A DNA stretch of 64,000 nt from JBFMGS01 sp040752635 (GTDB taxonomy: Bacteria; Bacillota; SHA-98; UBA4971): the NCBI GenBank assembly GCA_040752635.1, contig JBFMGS010000001.1, positions 49,390-113,389 of the forward strand. Reading direction: 5' to 3'. The notes under the pieces were generated by a model. It was not told the DNA's origin. It saw only the letters and a program-made list of their open reading frames with translations, and searched no databases. A program made the translations under genes and the position numbers. This document shows, one piece after another, positions 1 through 8,115 of this stretch (position 1 is the stretch's first letter; the number at the start of each line of letters is the position of its first letter).

Positions 1-228
1 AGCGGGGTTAACCGGCACAGGCTTGGCCCACCCGAACCTCTGAGTGAGAATGAGGGTCAGTGTGCCGAACGGGTCAAGATGAGCAAGAGGGTTGAGCGTG
101 AGCCTCCCCTGCCAGCGAGCTGTCGGATCACCCAGGGCGTTTGCTACCGACGCATGAGCGTATTCGTGAACGGTTAAGGACAGAAGTACCATGGGAAGCG
201 TCACCAACAAGGAAGCTAGACTGGGCAT
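1..228 (-). CDS. Site-2 protease family (M50) zinc metalloprotease, N-terminal part
   Basis: The reading frame opens with ATG at 228 and stays open for 76 codons to the window edge, so the C-terminal part is missing. Residues 21-25 read HEYAH, the zinc-binding HExxH of M50 proteases. They are followed by LGDPTAR, GRLTLNPLAHLDPFG and FGWAKPVPVNP, the typical run of small soluble-looking M50 (YwhC-like) membrane proteases. The first 20 residues are hydrophobic, as expected for the first membrane helix carrying the active site. A strong ribosome site (GGAGGAGG) lies 7 bases upstream. It follows lysA by 55 bases on the same strand and could be co-transcribed. The family assignment is firm; the substrate is unknown. 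Confidence 0.85.
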   Translation of the reverse strand, partial: MPSLASLLVTLPMVLLSLTVHEYAHASVANALGDPTARWQGRLTLNPLAHLDPFGTLTLILTQRFGWAKPVPVNPA

Positions 229-283
229 CAACCGGCCTCCTCCGCAGGTTGTATACTCCGGCCGGGCATGTTTCCTTGCCGCA

Positions 284-1633
284 TCAGGCGGTGCTGGCGC
301 AAGAAGAGACTCCTTTAGCAAGGTCGAATCTCGCCGGCAGCCGATCCCCAACTATCACGTCAGAATAGGCTTCCCTTTGGACAACTATGTCTGCCATGCC
401 GGAGTTCACAAACACCACTGCGGGCCTGGGATACCTGTTGTAGTTGCTGGACATGGAATAATTGTACGCCCCCGTGCTCAACACAGCGAGGAGATCTCCC
501 GGTTCAACCTTAGGAAGGTGGATATCCCATATCAGCATGTCGCCTGACTCGCAGTGCTTGCCAGCTATGGATACGACCTCCACAGGGTCCGTGGACGCTT
601 TGTTAGCAACGACCGCCTCGTAAACAGCGCGATACAGCGCGACCCTGGGGTTATCGGAAAGCCCGCCGTCCACGGCGACATACTTGCGAACGCCGGGGAT
701 TTCCTTTATGGCACCAATAGTATACAGCGTCGTGCCGGCCTCGCCCACGATGTAACGGCCCGGCTCTACCATAAGACGCGGGAGTTCCAGCCCTTGAACC
801 AGGCACCTCTCGCGCACGACTCTTGAGATAGCCACAGAGTATCTTCCAAATGAAATCCCCGCGTCGCCGTTGTTGTACCTGATTCCGAGGCCGCCTCCAA
901 GGTTCACCTCGCGTATGGTGTACCCGCATGCTTTCCTGACCTCGGCCGCGAAGTCCAGGACGATCCCGGCTGCCACCGCGAACGGCTCAACTGACAGTAT
1001 CTGGGACCCGATGTGACAGTGCAGGCCTTCGAGGACAAGGGAATCCATGGCAAGCACCTTTCTTACCGCGGCCATGGCCTGCCCATCCATGATCCCCAGG
1101 CCAAACTTGGAGTCAACCTGCCCTGTCTTGATGTACTCATGGGTATGGGCCTCAACTCCAGGGGTAAGGCGGATCTGCACGTGCACCTTCTTTCGAAACC
1201 TGCGTGCCGTATTTGCCAAGACATCAAGCTCGTAGAAGTTATCGACTACAAACCTCATGACGCCTGCTCGAACACCCATCTCTACCTCTTCAGGGGTCTT
1301 GTTGTTTCCGTGGAATAGAATGCGATCGGCAGGAAATCCCGCCTGAAGAGCAGTGTACAGTTCTCCGCCGGACGCCACGTCAAGTCCGAGGCCTTCCTGA
1401 TGGACGAGCCTGCACATGGCCATGGTACAAAACGCTTTACTTGCGTACGCGACAAAGCTGTTCGGGTACACGCGCGATAGCGCCCCCACCGCCTCGCGGC
1501 ACCTCGCACGGATTTCCTCCTCATCCATGACGTAGAGCGGGGTGCCAAAGTCTCTCGCAAGGCAAGTAGCAGTGCACCCACCAATTTCCAGCTCCCCGTC
1601 GTCGGTAATTCTCATTGTCCCACGCAGCTCCAT
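284..1633 (-). CDS. lysA: Diaminopimelate decarboxylase
   Basis: PLP enzyme that decarboxylates meso-diaminopimelate to L-lysine, the last step of lysine synthesis; fold-type III, cytoplasmic. The 449-residue protein has the N-terminal barrel with YASKAF (Lys66 is the expected PLP lysine), the glycine-rich phosphate-binding loop NLGGGLG, EPGRYIVGEAG, and the C-terminal CESGDML and STGAYNYSMSSNYNR motifs. The ATG at 1633 is chosen because AGGAG lies about 10 bases upstream and the longer reading frame would run back through the leader terminator. lysA commonly follows spoVA genes in spore formers; here three activase-type genes lie between them. A promoter and leader hairpin upstream suggest transcription of its own. 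Confidence 0.95.
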   Translation of the reverse strand: MELRGTMRITDDGELEIGGCTATCLARDFGTPLYVMDEEEIRARCREAVGALSRVYPNSFVAYASKAFCTMAMCRLVHQEGLGLDVASGGELYTALQAGFPADRILFHGNNKTPEEVEMGVRAGVMRFVVDNFYELDVLANTARRFRKKVHVQIRLTPGVEAHTHEYIKTGQVDSKFGLGIMDGQAMAAVRKVLAMDSLVLEGLHCHIGSQILSVEPFAVAAGIVLDFAAEVRKACGYTIREVNLGGGLGIRYNNGDAGISFGRYSVAISRVVRERCLVQGLELPRLMVEPGRYIVGEAGTTLYTIGAIKEIPGVRKYVAVDGGLSDNPRVALYRAVYEAVVANKASTDPVEVVSIAGKHCESGDMLIWDIHLPKVEPGDLLAVLSTGAYNYSMSSNYNRYPRPAVVFVNSGMADIVVQREAYSDVIVGDRLPARFDLAKGVSSCASTA

Positions 1634-1650
1634 AGTCGGCGCTCCTATCC

Positions 1651-1682
1651 AAAAAAGGCCGACGGGTTCTGACCCGCCGGCC
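1651..1682 (-). terminator. Rho-independent terminator in the lysA leader
   Basis: Read on the minus strand, an 11-base stem (arms 1672-1682 and 1657-1667, one G-T pair, 4-base loop) is followed by six T. It lies between the promoter at 1759-1787 and the lysA start at 1633. It can therefore either end read-through from upstream or act as an attenuator of lysA. A second GC-rich hairpin (roughly 1689-1720) lies just before it and shares GGCC-rich sequence that could compete in folding. Confidence 0.65.
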
Positions 1683-1758
1683 GCGTCTCTCCTGCTCCTT
1701 GGCCGCAGCGCTCCTCGCTGCCCCATGCGGCCCCGGCCCGGCCATCGCGGTTTTCTCC

Positions 1759-1787
1759 ATAATAACACGCAGGTTATAGCTGGTCAA
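1759..1787 (-). promoter_or_regulatory. Probable sigma-A promoter for lysA
   Basis: On the minus strand TTGACC (1782-1787) is separated by exactly 17 bases from TATTAT (1759-1764). This is close to the vegetative consensus. Transcription would start near 1752, giving a leader of about 120 bases that contains the terminator at 1651-1682. Confidence 0.6.
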
Positions 1788-1947
1788 TAATCCAAATACG
1801 GGCGACACGAGCCCCGGACACAAGTCCCATGTGAGTATGCCTGCGCGAGTAGCGCAGACGGCTTACCTCGTAATGCAAGTGTATTCCTCTGGGGTCCGCA
1901 GTGTGCTCCCTCTAAGTGGAAGTCCAGAAGTGACTCCGACGACACAC

Positions 1948-2907
1948 TCAGAACGAATCCCACTTGCCGCACCGCGAACCCCACCTTGCAATGACGTCAT
2001 GCCCCATCTTGATGTTGACCACCTCGCACAGATTGGGGCACCCCTTGCACTCGAAGCTGCTCGCGGTGTAGTCTGTGTCGAGGACGCTGAACCCCCGGAA
2101 CCTCGAAGGTCGCGGTTGGCGTTCAATCTCCTCCGCAGACAACAAGGCGGCGCCGATGGCGCCCATGACATTGTAGTGCTCAGGCACCACAACCGGCGTG
2201 CCGAGGGCCTTTTCAAACGCCGCCCTCATTCCGGCGTTCGCAGCAACTCCGCCCTGGAAAACCACGGGTGGCTGGATGTCCTTGCCTTTGCCCACGTTGT
2301 TGAGATAGTTGCGCACAAGCGCCTCGCACAGCCCCGCCACGATGTCCTCTATCCTGTGGCCTATCTGCTGTTTATGGATCATGTCTGACTCCGCGAACAC
2401 CGCACACCTGCCTGCTATCCGCACCGGCGTCGTTGACACAAGGGCAAGCTCCCCGAACCTCTCGATGGGCACGCCCAGCCTAGCAGCCTGCTGGTCGAGG
2501 AACGAGCCGGTGCCTGCAGCGCACACCGTGTTCATGGCGAAATCGGTCACCGCGCCCTGGCGCAAAATGATTATCTTGGAATCCTGGCCGCCTATCTCGA
2601 TAACCGTCTGGACATCAGGCACGACACGAGCGGATGCGATTGCATGGGCCGTGATCTCATTCTTGACGCAATCGGCTCCGAGGATCACCCCGGCGAGCCT
2701 CCTGCCGCTACCCGTGGTCCCAACCCCGGCTATCTCCATATCCTCTACGACAGGTGCGAGCATCCTCATGCCTTCCTGAATGACTGCTATAGGCTCCCCC
2801 CTGGTCCTGAGATATACCTTCTCTACGACATCGCCCCGCTCGTCAAGGATCACCAGGTTTGTGCTGACAGAGCCCACATCCACGCCCAGGTAGCCTCTCC
2901 TCGCCAC
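1948..2907 (-). CDS. Acyl-CoA dehydratase activase-type ATPase (BadF/HgdC family)
   Basis: ASKHA-fold ATPase of the family that activates 2-hydroxyacyl-CoA dehydratases and benzoyl-CoA reductases by ATP-driven one-electron transfer. The phosphate loops YLGVDVGSVSTN and GGQDSKII are present. So are CAAGTGSFLDQQ and GRCAVFAESD, whose cysteines bind the bridging [4Fe-4S] cluster in this family. About 45 extra residues at the C-terminus carry ECKGCPNLCEVV and RWGSRCGKW. That cysteine segment normally opens the following domain in the large fused activase/DUF2229 proteins. It is the last gene of a tight three-gene set (7 bases after the previous gene). No dehydratase alpha/beta partner is visible, so the client is unknown. 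Confidence 0.85.
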   Translation of the reverse strand: MARRGYLGVDVGSVSTNLVILDERGDVVEKVYLRTRGEPIAVIQEGMRMLAPVVEDMEIAGVGTTGSGRRLAGVILGADCVKNEITAHAIASARVVPDVQTVIEIGGQDSKIIILRQGAVTDFAMNTVCAAGTGSFLDQQAARLGVPIERFGELALVSTTPVRIAGRCAVFAESDMIHKQQIGHRIEDIVAGLCEALVRNYLNNVGKGKDIQPPVVFQGGVAANAGMRAAFEKALGTPVVVPEHYNVMGAIGAALLSAEEIERQPRPSRFRGFSVLDTDYTASSFECKGCPNLCEVVNIKMGHDVIARWGSRCGKWDSF

Positions 2908-2914
2908 TTAGCAG

Positions 2915-4012
2915 TCACCACCCCTTCGTACGGCGCGTGCGGCGCGACCTTTGCACAAGATCCACAAATGCCTCGAGGCGAGTGATGATTCCAGTGTCCG
3001 ACGAGTGCTCGTCGAAGACGAGCGTCATCACCGGGATTCCCAGATCTTTGGAGACAGCCGGGAGCACATCTTGCGCCACGATCTCCGGCATGCAGGTAAA
3101 CGGGGCGAGCTGAATCACCCCGTCGAATTTCCGCATCGAGTAGCCCACGGTGGATCCGACCGTTTCAACGCCGTGCCCCCCAACGAAATGACAGAGGTAG
3201 GGCCTGGCCAGCTCGTAAGGCCTGTGCCCTTTTCGGAGGCGCAGCACATCCTTGAAGAGATGCTCCGCGATCCATTCGCCCAAGTATATGGACCTATCCA
3301 CGAGCACTCCCATTTCACCGAGATGCCGCTCTACTTCGCAGTTGACAAAGGGCTCCAGCACCACGTACACCTCCCCCACAATGCCTATCCTGGGAGCGTC
3401 CGGGCACACCTCCCCACGCGCTGCAAGAAGCCTCTCCTTACCCTCCTCAAGCGCAGATGCGACCTGTGCGATGCTTTCCGCACTGTCGACAAGCTTCAAG
3501 GCGGATGTGAACGCCGCTGTGGCGGCGCCTTTTTGCTTTTCAAACGCCCGCACCCGCATAACCAGTTTTTCCAGCTCATCCACGGCCTTAATCTTCGCCC
3601 ATGCCAGGCGTGCGGCTCTCACATACCTCGCCACGGGTTGCCTGCCAACAAGTCGCCCTAGCTGGCCGAGGACGTGCCGTAGCCTTCCCTGGGGCGGCTC
3701 AACGATGATCATCTCGAAGTCATAGCCAAGCGCTTTAAGGATTTCCCTCTGGACCTCACCGTAAAGCCCGAAGCGGCACGGTCCGACGCCCCCAGCCATT
3801 GCAATGGTATCGGCCCCGAGTTCCATCGCCTCTATGTAGTTCCCGATGTTCACTTTCAGAGGCAGGCACGCAAACTCAGGCGAATAGCGCGAGCCAAGGG
3901 TAAGCGTGCGTTTGCTCGGCGCCGGAGGCACGACGACTTCCACTCCAAGGTCTTGAAGAATCGCTTTTACAGCTATGTGGAGGTTGCCCATACGGGCGAA
4001 TGTGACTTTCAT
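2915..4012 (-). CDS. Activase-associated protein of the HgdB/DUF2229 group
   Basis: A 365-residue protein resembling the dehydratase-like portion of the large fused CoA-dehydratase activase proteins. Visible pieces are FARMGNLHIAVKAIL at the N-terminus, FACLPLKVNIGNYIEAMELGAD with GGVGPCRFGLYGEVQ, and near the C-terminus FTCMPEIVAQDVLPAV and TLVFDEHSSDTGIITRLEAFVD. The conserved cysteines probably hold an iron-sulfur cluster. Its start overlaps the end of the upstream gene by 4 bases and its end is 7 bases from the ATPase gene, so the three are very likely translated as one complex. Biochemical role unproven. Confidence 0.75.
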   Translation of the reverse strand: MKVTFARMGNLHIAVKAILQDLGVEVVVPPAPSKRTLTLGSRYSPEFACLPLKVNIGNYIEAMELGADTIAMAGGVGPCRFGLYGEVQREILKALGYDFEMIIVEPPQGRLRHVLGQLGRLVGRQPVARYVRAARLAWAKIKAVDELEKLVMRVRAFEKQKGAATAAFTSALKLVDSAESIAQVASALEEGKERLLAARGEVCPDAPRIGIVGEVYVVLEPFVNCEVERHLGEMGVLVDRSIYLGEWIAEHLFKDVLRLRKGHRPYELARPYLCHFVGGHGVETVGSTVGYSMRKFDGVIQLAPFTCMPEIVAQDVLPAVSKDLGIPVMTLVFDEHSSDTGIITRLEAFVDLVQRSRRTRRTKGW

Positions 4013-5028
4013 ACTCTTCTCCGCCGGGTTATCACGTCTACGAACGCCTCAACCCTCGTCATGACCCCGGCCTCGCCTGTGTGCTCGTCAACTGTGATGG
4101 TCGTGAAAGGCACGTTCTTGTATCTGGCGTATTCACGCTCGAGAAGCTCGCCTATGAGGGAGTCGGGTCCACATGCAAACGCGCTCACGTGAAGGCAACC
4201 GTCCACCGAGCCAGATCGCAGGAAGTGGAAACCCGCCCCCAGCAGTCTGCGGCCCAGGGTCCAGAATACCCTCTTGGGAAACCTCGCAGCTTCACGCTCA
4301 GTTACTGCAAGCGGAAGCATGTCCGCCGTGACGACCGTAACGCCCATACCCCTAAGCCTGCGTATGATGTTCATACTCACGAAGGGATCGTAGATGATAT
4401 ACGGGTGGCCCACAAGCCCCACCACAGCCCGCCTTGGGCCCGCGCTCCTGTCAGGGGATTTGGCCGCTGCTGTCGCCCGACGCGCGGGCTCGTCCCCTGA
4501 AACCGTAAGGCCCATGGCCGCCATGGCTTCGTCTGGGGTGAGCCCGCTTTCGACGCATCTTACAAACCTCCCGAGAGCGGCCCTCGCCTTATTGTGAGCT
4601 ATAAGTATGTCCAGCGCTCTATTGCCAAATAACCTGCCTGTTGAGTACACGGCGCGGATGTATTCCCGTGTGGTGCGGCTGAGGTTGATGCAGGAATCGA
4701 TGATCTTAGGGACGTTCTTGCAGTTGCACCGAACCATGTCCGGCAGGCCCATGAACTTCGGGCAGGTGAAAGCCCCCCTCTCCACCGCCACAAGCCTGGG
4801 GACGAATATGTAGTCGCACTTGCCGGCAAGCGAGAGCGCGTGGCCGTGGAACACCTTGACCGGCAGACACGCTTCGTCCACCGTCACCTGTATACCCGCG
4901 TCCACAACCGCCTTCGTGGTTTCGCCTGAAGTTATGACCCTCTGGCCCAGCGACTCGAAGAAAACCTTCCACATGGGGTAATAATAGTAATAAAGCAGGG
5001 CACGAGGGATCCCCACGACCTCTCCCAC
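4009..5028 (-). CDS. Activase-associated protein (DUF2229 family)
   Basis: A 339-residue protein starting at a GTG with AGGTGAT about 8 bases upstream. The N-terminus GEVVGIPRALLYYYYYPMWK is typical of DUF2229, and TVDEACLPVKVFHGHA, FTCPKFMGLPDMVR and TVDEHTGEAGVMTRVEAFVD match the group. Its final domain is clearly related to that of the next gene (both end in DEH...TR.EAFVD). It heads the three-gene set. In many anaerobes the same three parts occur as one protein of over 1000 residues. The function of the family is not established; an ATP-driven electron-transfer role is inferred from the neighbouring activase. Confidence 0.75.
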   Translation of the reverse strand: MGEVVGIPRALLYYYYYPMWKVFFESLGQRVITSGETTKAVVDAGIQVTVDEACLPVKVFHGHALSLAGKCDYIFVPRLVAVERGAFTCPKFMGLPDMVRCNCKNVPKIIDSCINLSRTTREYIRAVYSTGRLFGNRALDILIAHNKARAALGRFVRCVESGLTPDEAMAAMGLTVSGDEPARRATAAAKSPDRSAGPRRAVVGLVGHPYIIYDPFVSMNIIRRLRGMGVTVVTADMLPLAVTEREAARFPKRVFWTLGRRLLGAGFHFLRSGSVDGCLHVSAFACGPDSLIGELLEREYARYKNVPFTTITVDEHTGEAGVMTRVEAFVDVITRRRRV

Positions 5029-5105
5029 GGTAAGACATCACCTTCCCTCACCAAGGTTTTGTGATTTGACGAAGACTTGCGATTCTCCTTCCTGGCGAGG
5101 CCCGG

Positions 5106-5669
5106 TCAGAGACCTTGTTGTTCCAGGATCTCTCGGATGGCCCTGGTTGTTATCAGGGCGCCCTTATCGACAGCATCCTGGCCATCCATCTTACCGAGGT
5201 CGCCAATCCCAATGATCCTGGGGATGCGAAGGCGCGCAAGGACACCCACCGTATCCCCTTCAACGCGTTCGTGCCCGGGGGCTTCAGGGATGCCGGACTT
5301 GCTGACAGGCTTTTTCGTCACCTCGCCTTCCCTGGTGACAGATTCGTCCACCTTCACCGGTTTGTCTCCCTCGGTGTCAGATGCCACAGCAAGCGCGCCG
5401 ACGATTTCAACCTCCGCATCTTTCGCCAGCTCCTCGAGGGCTTTCTCGCCAGCACCTTCGCCCTTTCGTCCCTGGTCGTCGAACATAACTATCACAGGTT
5501 CCACTGTGGACTGCTTGACGAGGTCTGCGAGTTCCTCACCTCCTACTTCCGTCGGGTTCCCTGCAGAGCGTTCCAGGTAAAGCAGGCCGAGGTTGCGCGC
5601 TGCCTGCCTCACGGCGGCCTTTGCCTTTCGGTCCCCGTCAGTTACCACGATGACCTTCTTCTTCGCCAA
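5106..5669 (-). CDS. spoVAE: Stage V sporulation protein AE, soluble subunit (SpoVAEa type)
   Basis: A 187-residue soluble protein starting at TTG with GAGGG just upstream. It begins KKKVIVVTDGDRKAKAAV and has GRKGEGAGEKAL, then a short variable linker, then RIIGIGDLGKMDGQD. This is the SpoVAEa pattern, which contains a TOPRIM-like fold. SpoVA proteins move dipicolinic acid into the forespore during sporulation and out during germination; this subunit is peripheral. It is last of the spoVAC-AD-AEb-AEa cluster and 15 bases from the membrane subunit. Expression in the forespore under sigma-G is expected for the family, but I could not point to a convincing promoter. Confidence 0.8.
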   Translation of the reverse strand: MAKKKVIVVTDGDRKAKAAVRQAARNLGLLYLERSAGNPTEVGGEELADLVKQSTVEPVIVMFDDQGRKGEGAGEKALEELAKDAEVEIVGALAVASDTEGDKPVKVDESVTREGEVTKKPVSKSGIPEAPGHERVEGDTVGVLARLRIPRIIGIGDLGKMDGQDAVDKGALITTRAIREILEQQGL

Positions 5670-5684
5670 GCATCCCTCACGTCC

Positions 5685-6035
5685 TCACACTTTGGGTTTG
5701 GCAATGAGTGCCACCACCGCGCCAAAAAACGCTGCAACTGCGATTCCCATCCCCGTGAACTCGAACACGCCTGTAAAAAGCCCTAGGATGCCCATTCTTT
5801 TCGCCTCTGCGAGCGCGCCTCTTGCGATGGACGCTCCAAACCCCGAGACCGGTGTGAGGGCGCCCGCTCCGGCAAATCTGATAAGGGGCTCGTAGAGATC
5901 GAGCCCGCCGGCAACTGCGCCTAAGACTGTGAACAGCACGAGTATGTGCCCGGGAGTGAGGTTGGTGGAGTCCAGCAGTAGTTGGCCGACCGCGGCGATG
6001 GCGCCGCCGACCAGAAACGCGTAAAGGTATATCAC
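5685..6035 (-). CDS. spoVAE: Stage V sporulation protein AE, membrane subunit (SpoVAEb type)
   Basis: A 116-residue integral membrane protein with about four helices, starting at GTG. It has LVGGAIAAVGQLLLD, a PGHILVLFTVLGAVAGGLDLYEPL segment, FAGAGALTPVSGFG and a hydrophobic C-terminus. This is the SpoVAC/AE fold and it is recognisably related to spoVAC two genes upstream (shared GGAIA.VGQ and FAGAGA..P..GF). It is expected in the forespore inner membrane as part of the dipicolinate channel. It sits 16 bases after spoVAD. Confidence 0.9.
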   Translation of the reverse strand: MIYLYAFLVGGAIAAVGQLLLDSTNLTPGHILVLFTVLGAVAGGLDLYEPLIRFAGAGALTPVSGFGASIARGALAEAKRMGILGLFTGVFEFTGMGIAVAAFFGAVVALIAKPKV

Positions 6036-6051
6036 AAGCCCTCTTCTCCTC

Positions 6052-7062
6052 TTATGCCTCGATCACCACGGCATGCGCGACGCCCGGTATAGACTCCCCT
6101 TGCTGACAGCACAAAGGGCTCATGAGGGCGCCGGTGGCGATGAGCAGAACCCGTTTGTATACTCCCTTTTCCATCTCTTTCAGGACGTGCCCGAACGTGA
6201 CAACCGCGGAGCACGCGCAGCCGCTGCCACCGGCTCCGACCTTCTGGGACTTCGTATCGAACAGCATGAGGCCGCAGTCCCGGTAGTTGTCGCCGAGCTC
6301 CACGCCGTCGTCCTTGACGAGCTCCTTCAGCATCTCGCTTCCGACCGAGGCCAGGTCCCCGGTTAGGATGAGATCGTAATCACGGGTGCTATGGCCTGTG
6401 TCAGAAAAGTGCGTAAGCAGCGTATCCGCAGCGGCCGGGGCCATCGCGCTTCCCATGTCGTTCACGTCCTTGAGCCCAAGGTCTATCACCGTGCCGATCG
6501 TCGCACCGGTCACCTTGGGCCCGGAACCTGAAGACGCAAGCAGGGCTGCCCCTGCGCCGGTCACGGTATACTGGGCAGTGGGCTTGTGCTGGCAGTTGAC
6601 CTCTATAGGGTAGCGGTACTGGCGTTCCGCCGTCTGGTAGTGGCTCGAGGACGCAACAAGCACATAGTCGGCAAACCCGCCGTCGATGATCATCCCTGCA
6701 AGAGTCAGGCCCACTGCACTTGTGGCGCAGGCCCCGTAGACCCCCAGGTAAGGGATGGCGAGCTGTCTTGCCGAGTAACTTGCGGACACTATCTGGTTGA
6801 GGAGGTCGCCTGCTATGTAGTAGTCCACCATCTTCTTCTCGACCTTGGCTCGCTCGATGGCGATCTTCGCGGCTTGCTCCAGGATCTTGGTCTCGCTTCT
6901 CTCCGGAGACCTTTCACCGTAGGCGTGATCCGGCAGGACCACATCGAAATCCGACGCCAACGGCCCTTTCCCCTCCACCGGGCCCACGATGGTTCCCGTG
7001 CCCACGATGATTGGCGAGTTCGTGAACTTGATTGTGCTCCTACCAACTTTCTTGGCTGCCAC
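6052..7062 (-). CDS. spoVAD: Stage V sporulation protein AD
   Basis: Thiolase-fold protein that binds dipicolinic acid in the SpoVA channel. The 336-residue product from GTG 7062 matches the usual family length. Recognisable stretches are GRSTIKFTNSPIIVGTGTIVGPVEG, SDFDVVLPDHAYGE, LGVYGACATSAVGL (position of the thiolase nucleophile loop), NCQHKPTAQYTVTGAGA and GDLASVGSEML. I chose GTG 7062 because GGGAAGG lies upstream and the homologous N-terminus begins here. An earlier in-frame GTG (7086) lacks a ribosome site and overlaps the end of spoVAC. Fits the spoVAC-AD-AE order known in spore formers. Confidence 0.93.
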   Translation of the reverse strand: MAAKKVGRSTIKFTNSPIIVGTGTIVGPVEGKGPLASDFDVVLPDHAYGERSPERSETKILEQAAKIAIERAKVEKKMVDYYIAGDLLNQIVSASYSARQLAIPYLGVYGACATSAVGLTLAGMIIDGGFADYVLVASSSHYQTAERQYRYPIEVNCQHKPTAQYTVTGAGAALLASSGSGPKVTGATIGTVIDLGLKDVNDMGSAMAPAAADTLLTHFSDTGHSTRDYDLILTGDLASVGSEMLKELVKDDGVELGDNYRDCGLMLFDTKSQKVGAGGSGCACSAVVTFGHVLKEMEKGVYKRVLLIATGALMSPLCCQQGESIPGVAHAVVIEA

Positions 7063-7082
7063 GACACACCAGGCCTTCCCCG

Positions 7083-7592
7083 TCACGGCGAAATCATAAA
7101 CTTGATGAACGCGACGACGACCCCGCTGATGATCCCGTAGACTATCACCGGGCCTGCGATGATAAACATCTTGGAGGCCATCCCCAGCACCCATCCCTCG
7201 TGCTTGAAGTCCATCGCCGCAGCTACGATGGTGTTCGCAAACCCCGTGATGGGAACGGCGGCGCCCGCTCCAGCGAACTCGCCCAGTTCATCATAGATCC
7301 CCAGCCCGGTTGCGATCACGCCTATGAGTATCACTACCGCCAGAGTAGGCGCTGTCGCCGCGTTCAGGTCCAGCCCCCGCGACATGAAGAAATTGAGCAC
7401 GAACTGGCCCACGACGGCGATGGCACCGCCCACCACGAAGGCCGTGATGAAGTTTCTCACGTAACGCGGCTTGGGCTTCTTCTTGTTGACAAGCTGCTTG
7501 TAAGCGAGCTTTCTCCTTTTCCCTTCCTGAGATGCCTGAGTCATCTCGGGCAGTCTCGACACCTGCTTCTTGGCTTTTTGCGATGCCACCAC
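7083..7592 (-). CDS. spoVAC: Stage V sporulation protein AC
   Basis: Membrane subunit of the dipicolinic acid channel; in Bacillus SpoVAC behaves as a mechanosensitive pore. The 169-residue protein has a basic N-terminal tail (many Lys/Arg to about residue 45) and then about four membrane helices, with FVVGGAIAVVGQFV, LGIYDELGEFAGAGAAVPITGFANT and a hydrophobic end. Two adjacent GTG codons (7592, 7589) follow GGGAGGGG; either may be used. It is the first gene of the spoVA set here. spoVAA and spoVAB are not present. Confidence 0.93.
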   Translation of the reverse strand: MVASQKAKKQVSRLPEMTQASQEGKRRKLAYKQLVNKKKPKPRYVRNFITAFVVGGAIAVVGQFVLNFFMSRGLDLNAATAPTLAVVILIGVIATGLGIYDELGEFAGAGAAVPITGFANTIVAAAMDFKHEGWVLGMASKMFIIAGPVIVYGIISGVVVAFIKFMISP

Positions 7593-7698
7593 GTACCCCT
7601 CCCTGGGGACGCCGGCCCAAGGCTAGCCACCCGACAGCCGCTTCGCTTCGCCTCGCCTCACCTCGCGGGCCGGGAATCGGAACAGCGGCTTTCAGTCG

Positions 7699-7905
7699 TT
7701 ACGTTCCGTCTACCGCAAAGGCGACGTGCACGTCCGCCTTGTACTTGGTGATCTTGCCGTTATCCACAGACGCTGTCATGTTCATTACCTCGACACCGCT
7801 AATGTTCCTGATTGTCTGCGATGCGGCTTTGACAGCCTGGTTCACCGCATCTTCCCAGGAGGTCGTGGATTCACCCATCAACTCAACCACCTTCACCACC
7901 GTCAC
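7699..7905 (-). CDS. Dodecin family flavin-binding protein
   Basis: A 68-residue protein with the dodecin pattern: VVKVVELMGESTTSWEDAV, an alpha-helix, then three beta strands with ISGVEVMNMTASVDNGKI and YKADVHVAFAVD. Dodecins form hollow 12-subunit shells that store flavins or CoA. It starts at GTG with GGGGGTGG 6 bases upstream. It lies between the divergent spoIIA operon and spoVAC, about 107 bases ahead of spoVAC on the same strand. An unrelated small flavin-storage gene inside a sporulation block is unusual; co-expression with spoVA is possible but unproven. Confidence 0.88.
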   Translation of the reverse strand: MTVVKVVELMGESTTSWEDAVNQAVKAASQTIRNISGVEVMNMTASVDNGKITKYKADVHVAFAVDGT

Positions 7906-8038
7906 GCTTTTCCACCCCCTTTCCTCCCCTAATTATGCGCACAGCCTGGAGCTTTAATTCCCCTGAAAGCGCACGCGACCCCCGCGACAAGTAAATGGAG
8001 CGCCCTCGCACCAGGGCCGGGCTTTTTTGCGTTCAATG

Positions 8039-8066
8039 GCAGGACTTGGGCAGCAGGCTGGAGAAT
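8039..8066 (+). promoter_or_regulatory. Probable sigma-H promoter of the spoIIA operon
   Basis: GCAGGACTT (8039-8047) fits the sigma-H -35 pattern RnAGGAnWW. After 12 bases comes GGAGAAT (8060-8066), fitting RnnGAAT. It lies about 50 bases before spoIIAA. spoIIA is a known sigma-H/Spo0A-dependent operon in Bacillus. Confidence 0.65.
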
Positions 8067-8115
8067 AGATGAGGCAAAGACAGAATAATCGCATGAAATG
8101 CCAGGGGGATTAGCA

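Noticed and set aside
1741..1760. AACCGCG on the minus strand in the lysA leader, reminiscent of a T-box
   Set aside because: It overlaps the expected transcription start, so a T-box could not be upstream of it.
8011..8030. Possible terminator (short GCCCT/AGGGC stem with a following T-run) before the spoIIA promoter on the plus strand
   Set aside because: The stem is only about five pairs, lies a few bases away from the T-run, and no plus-strand gene precedes it.
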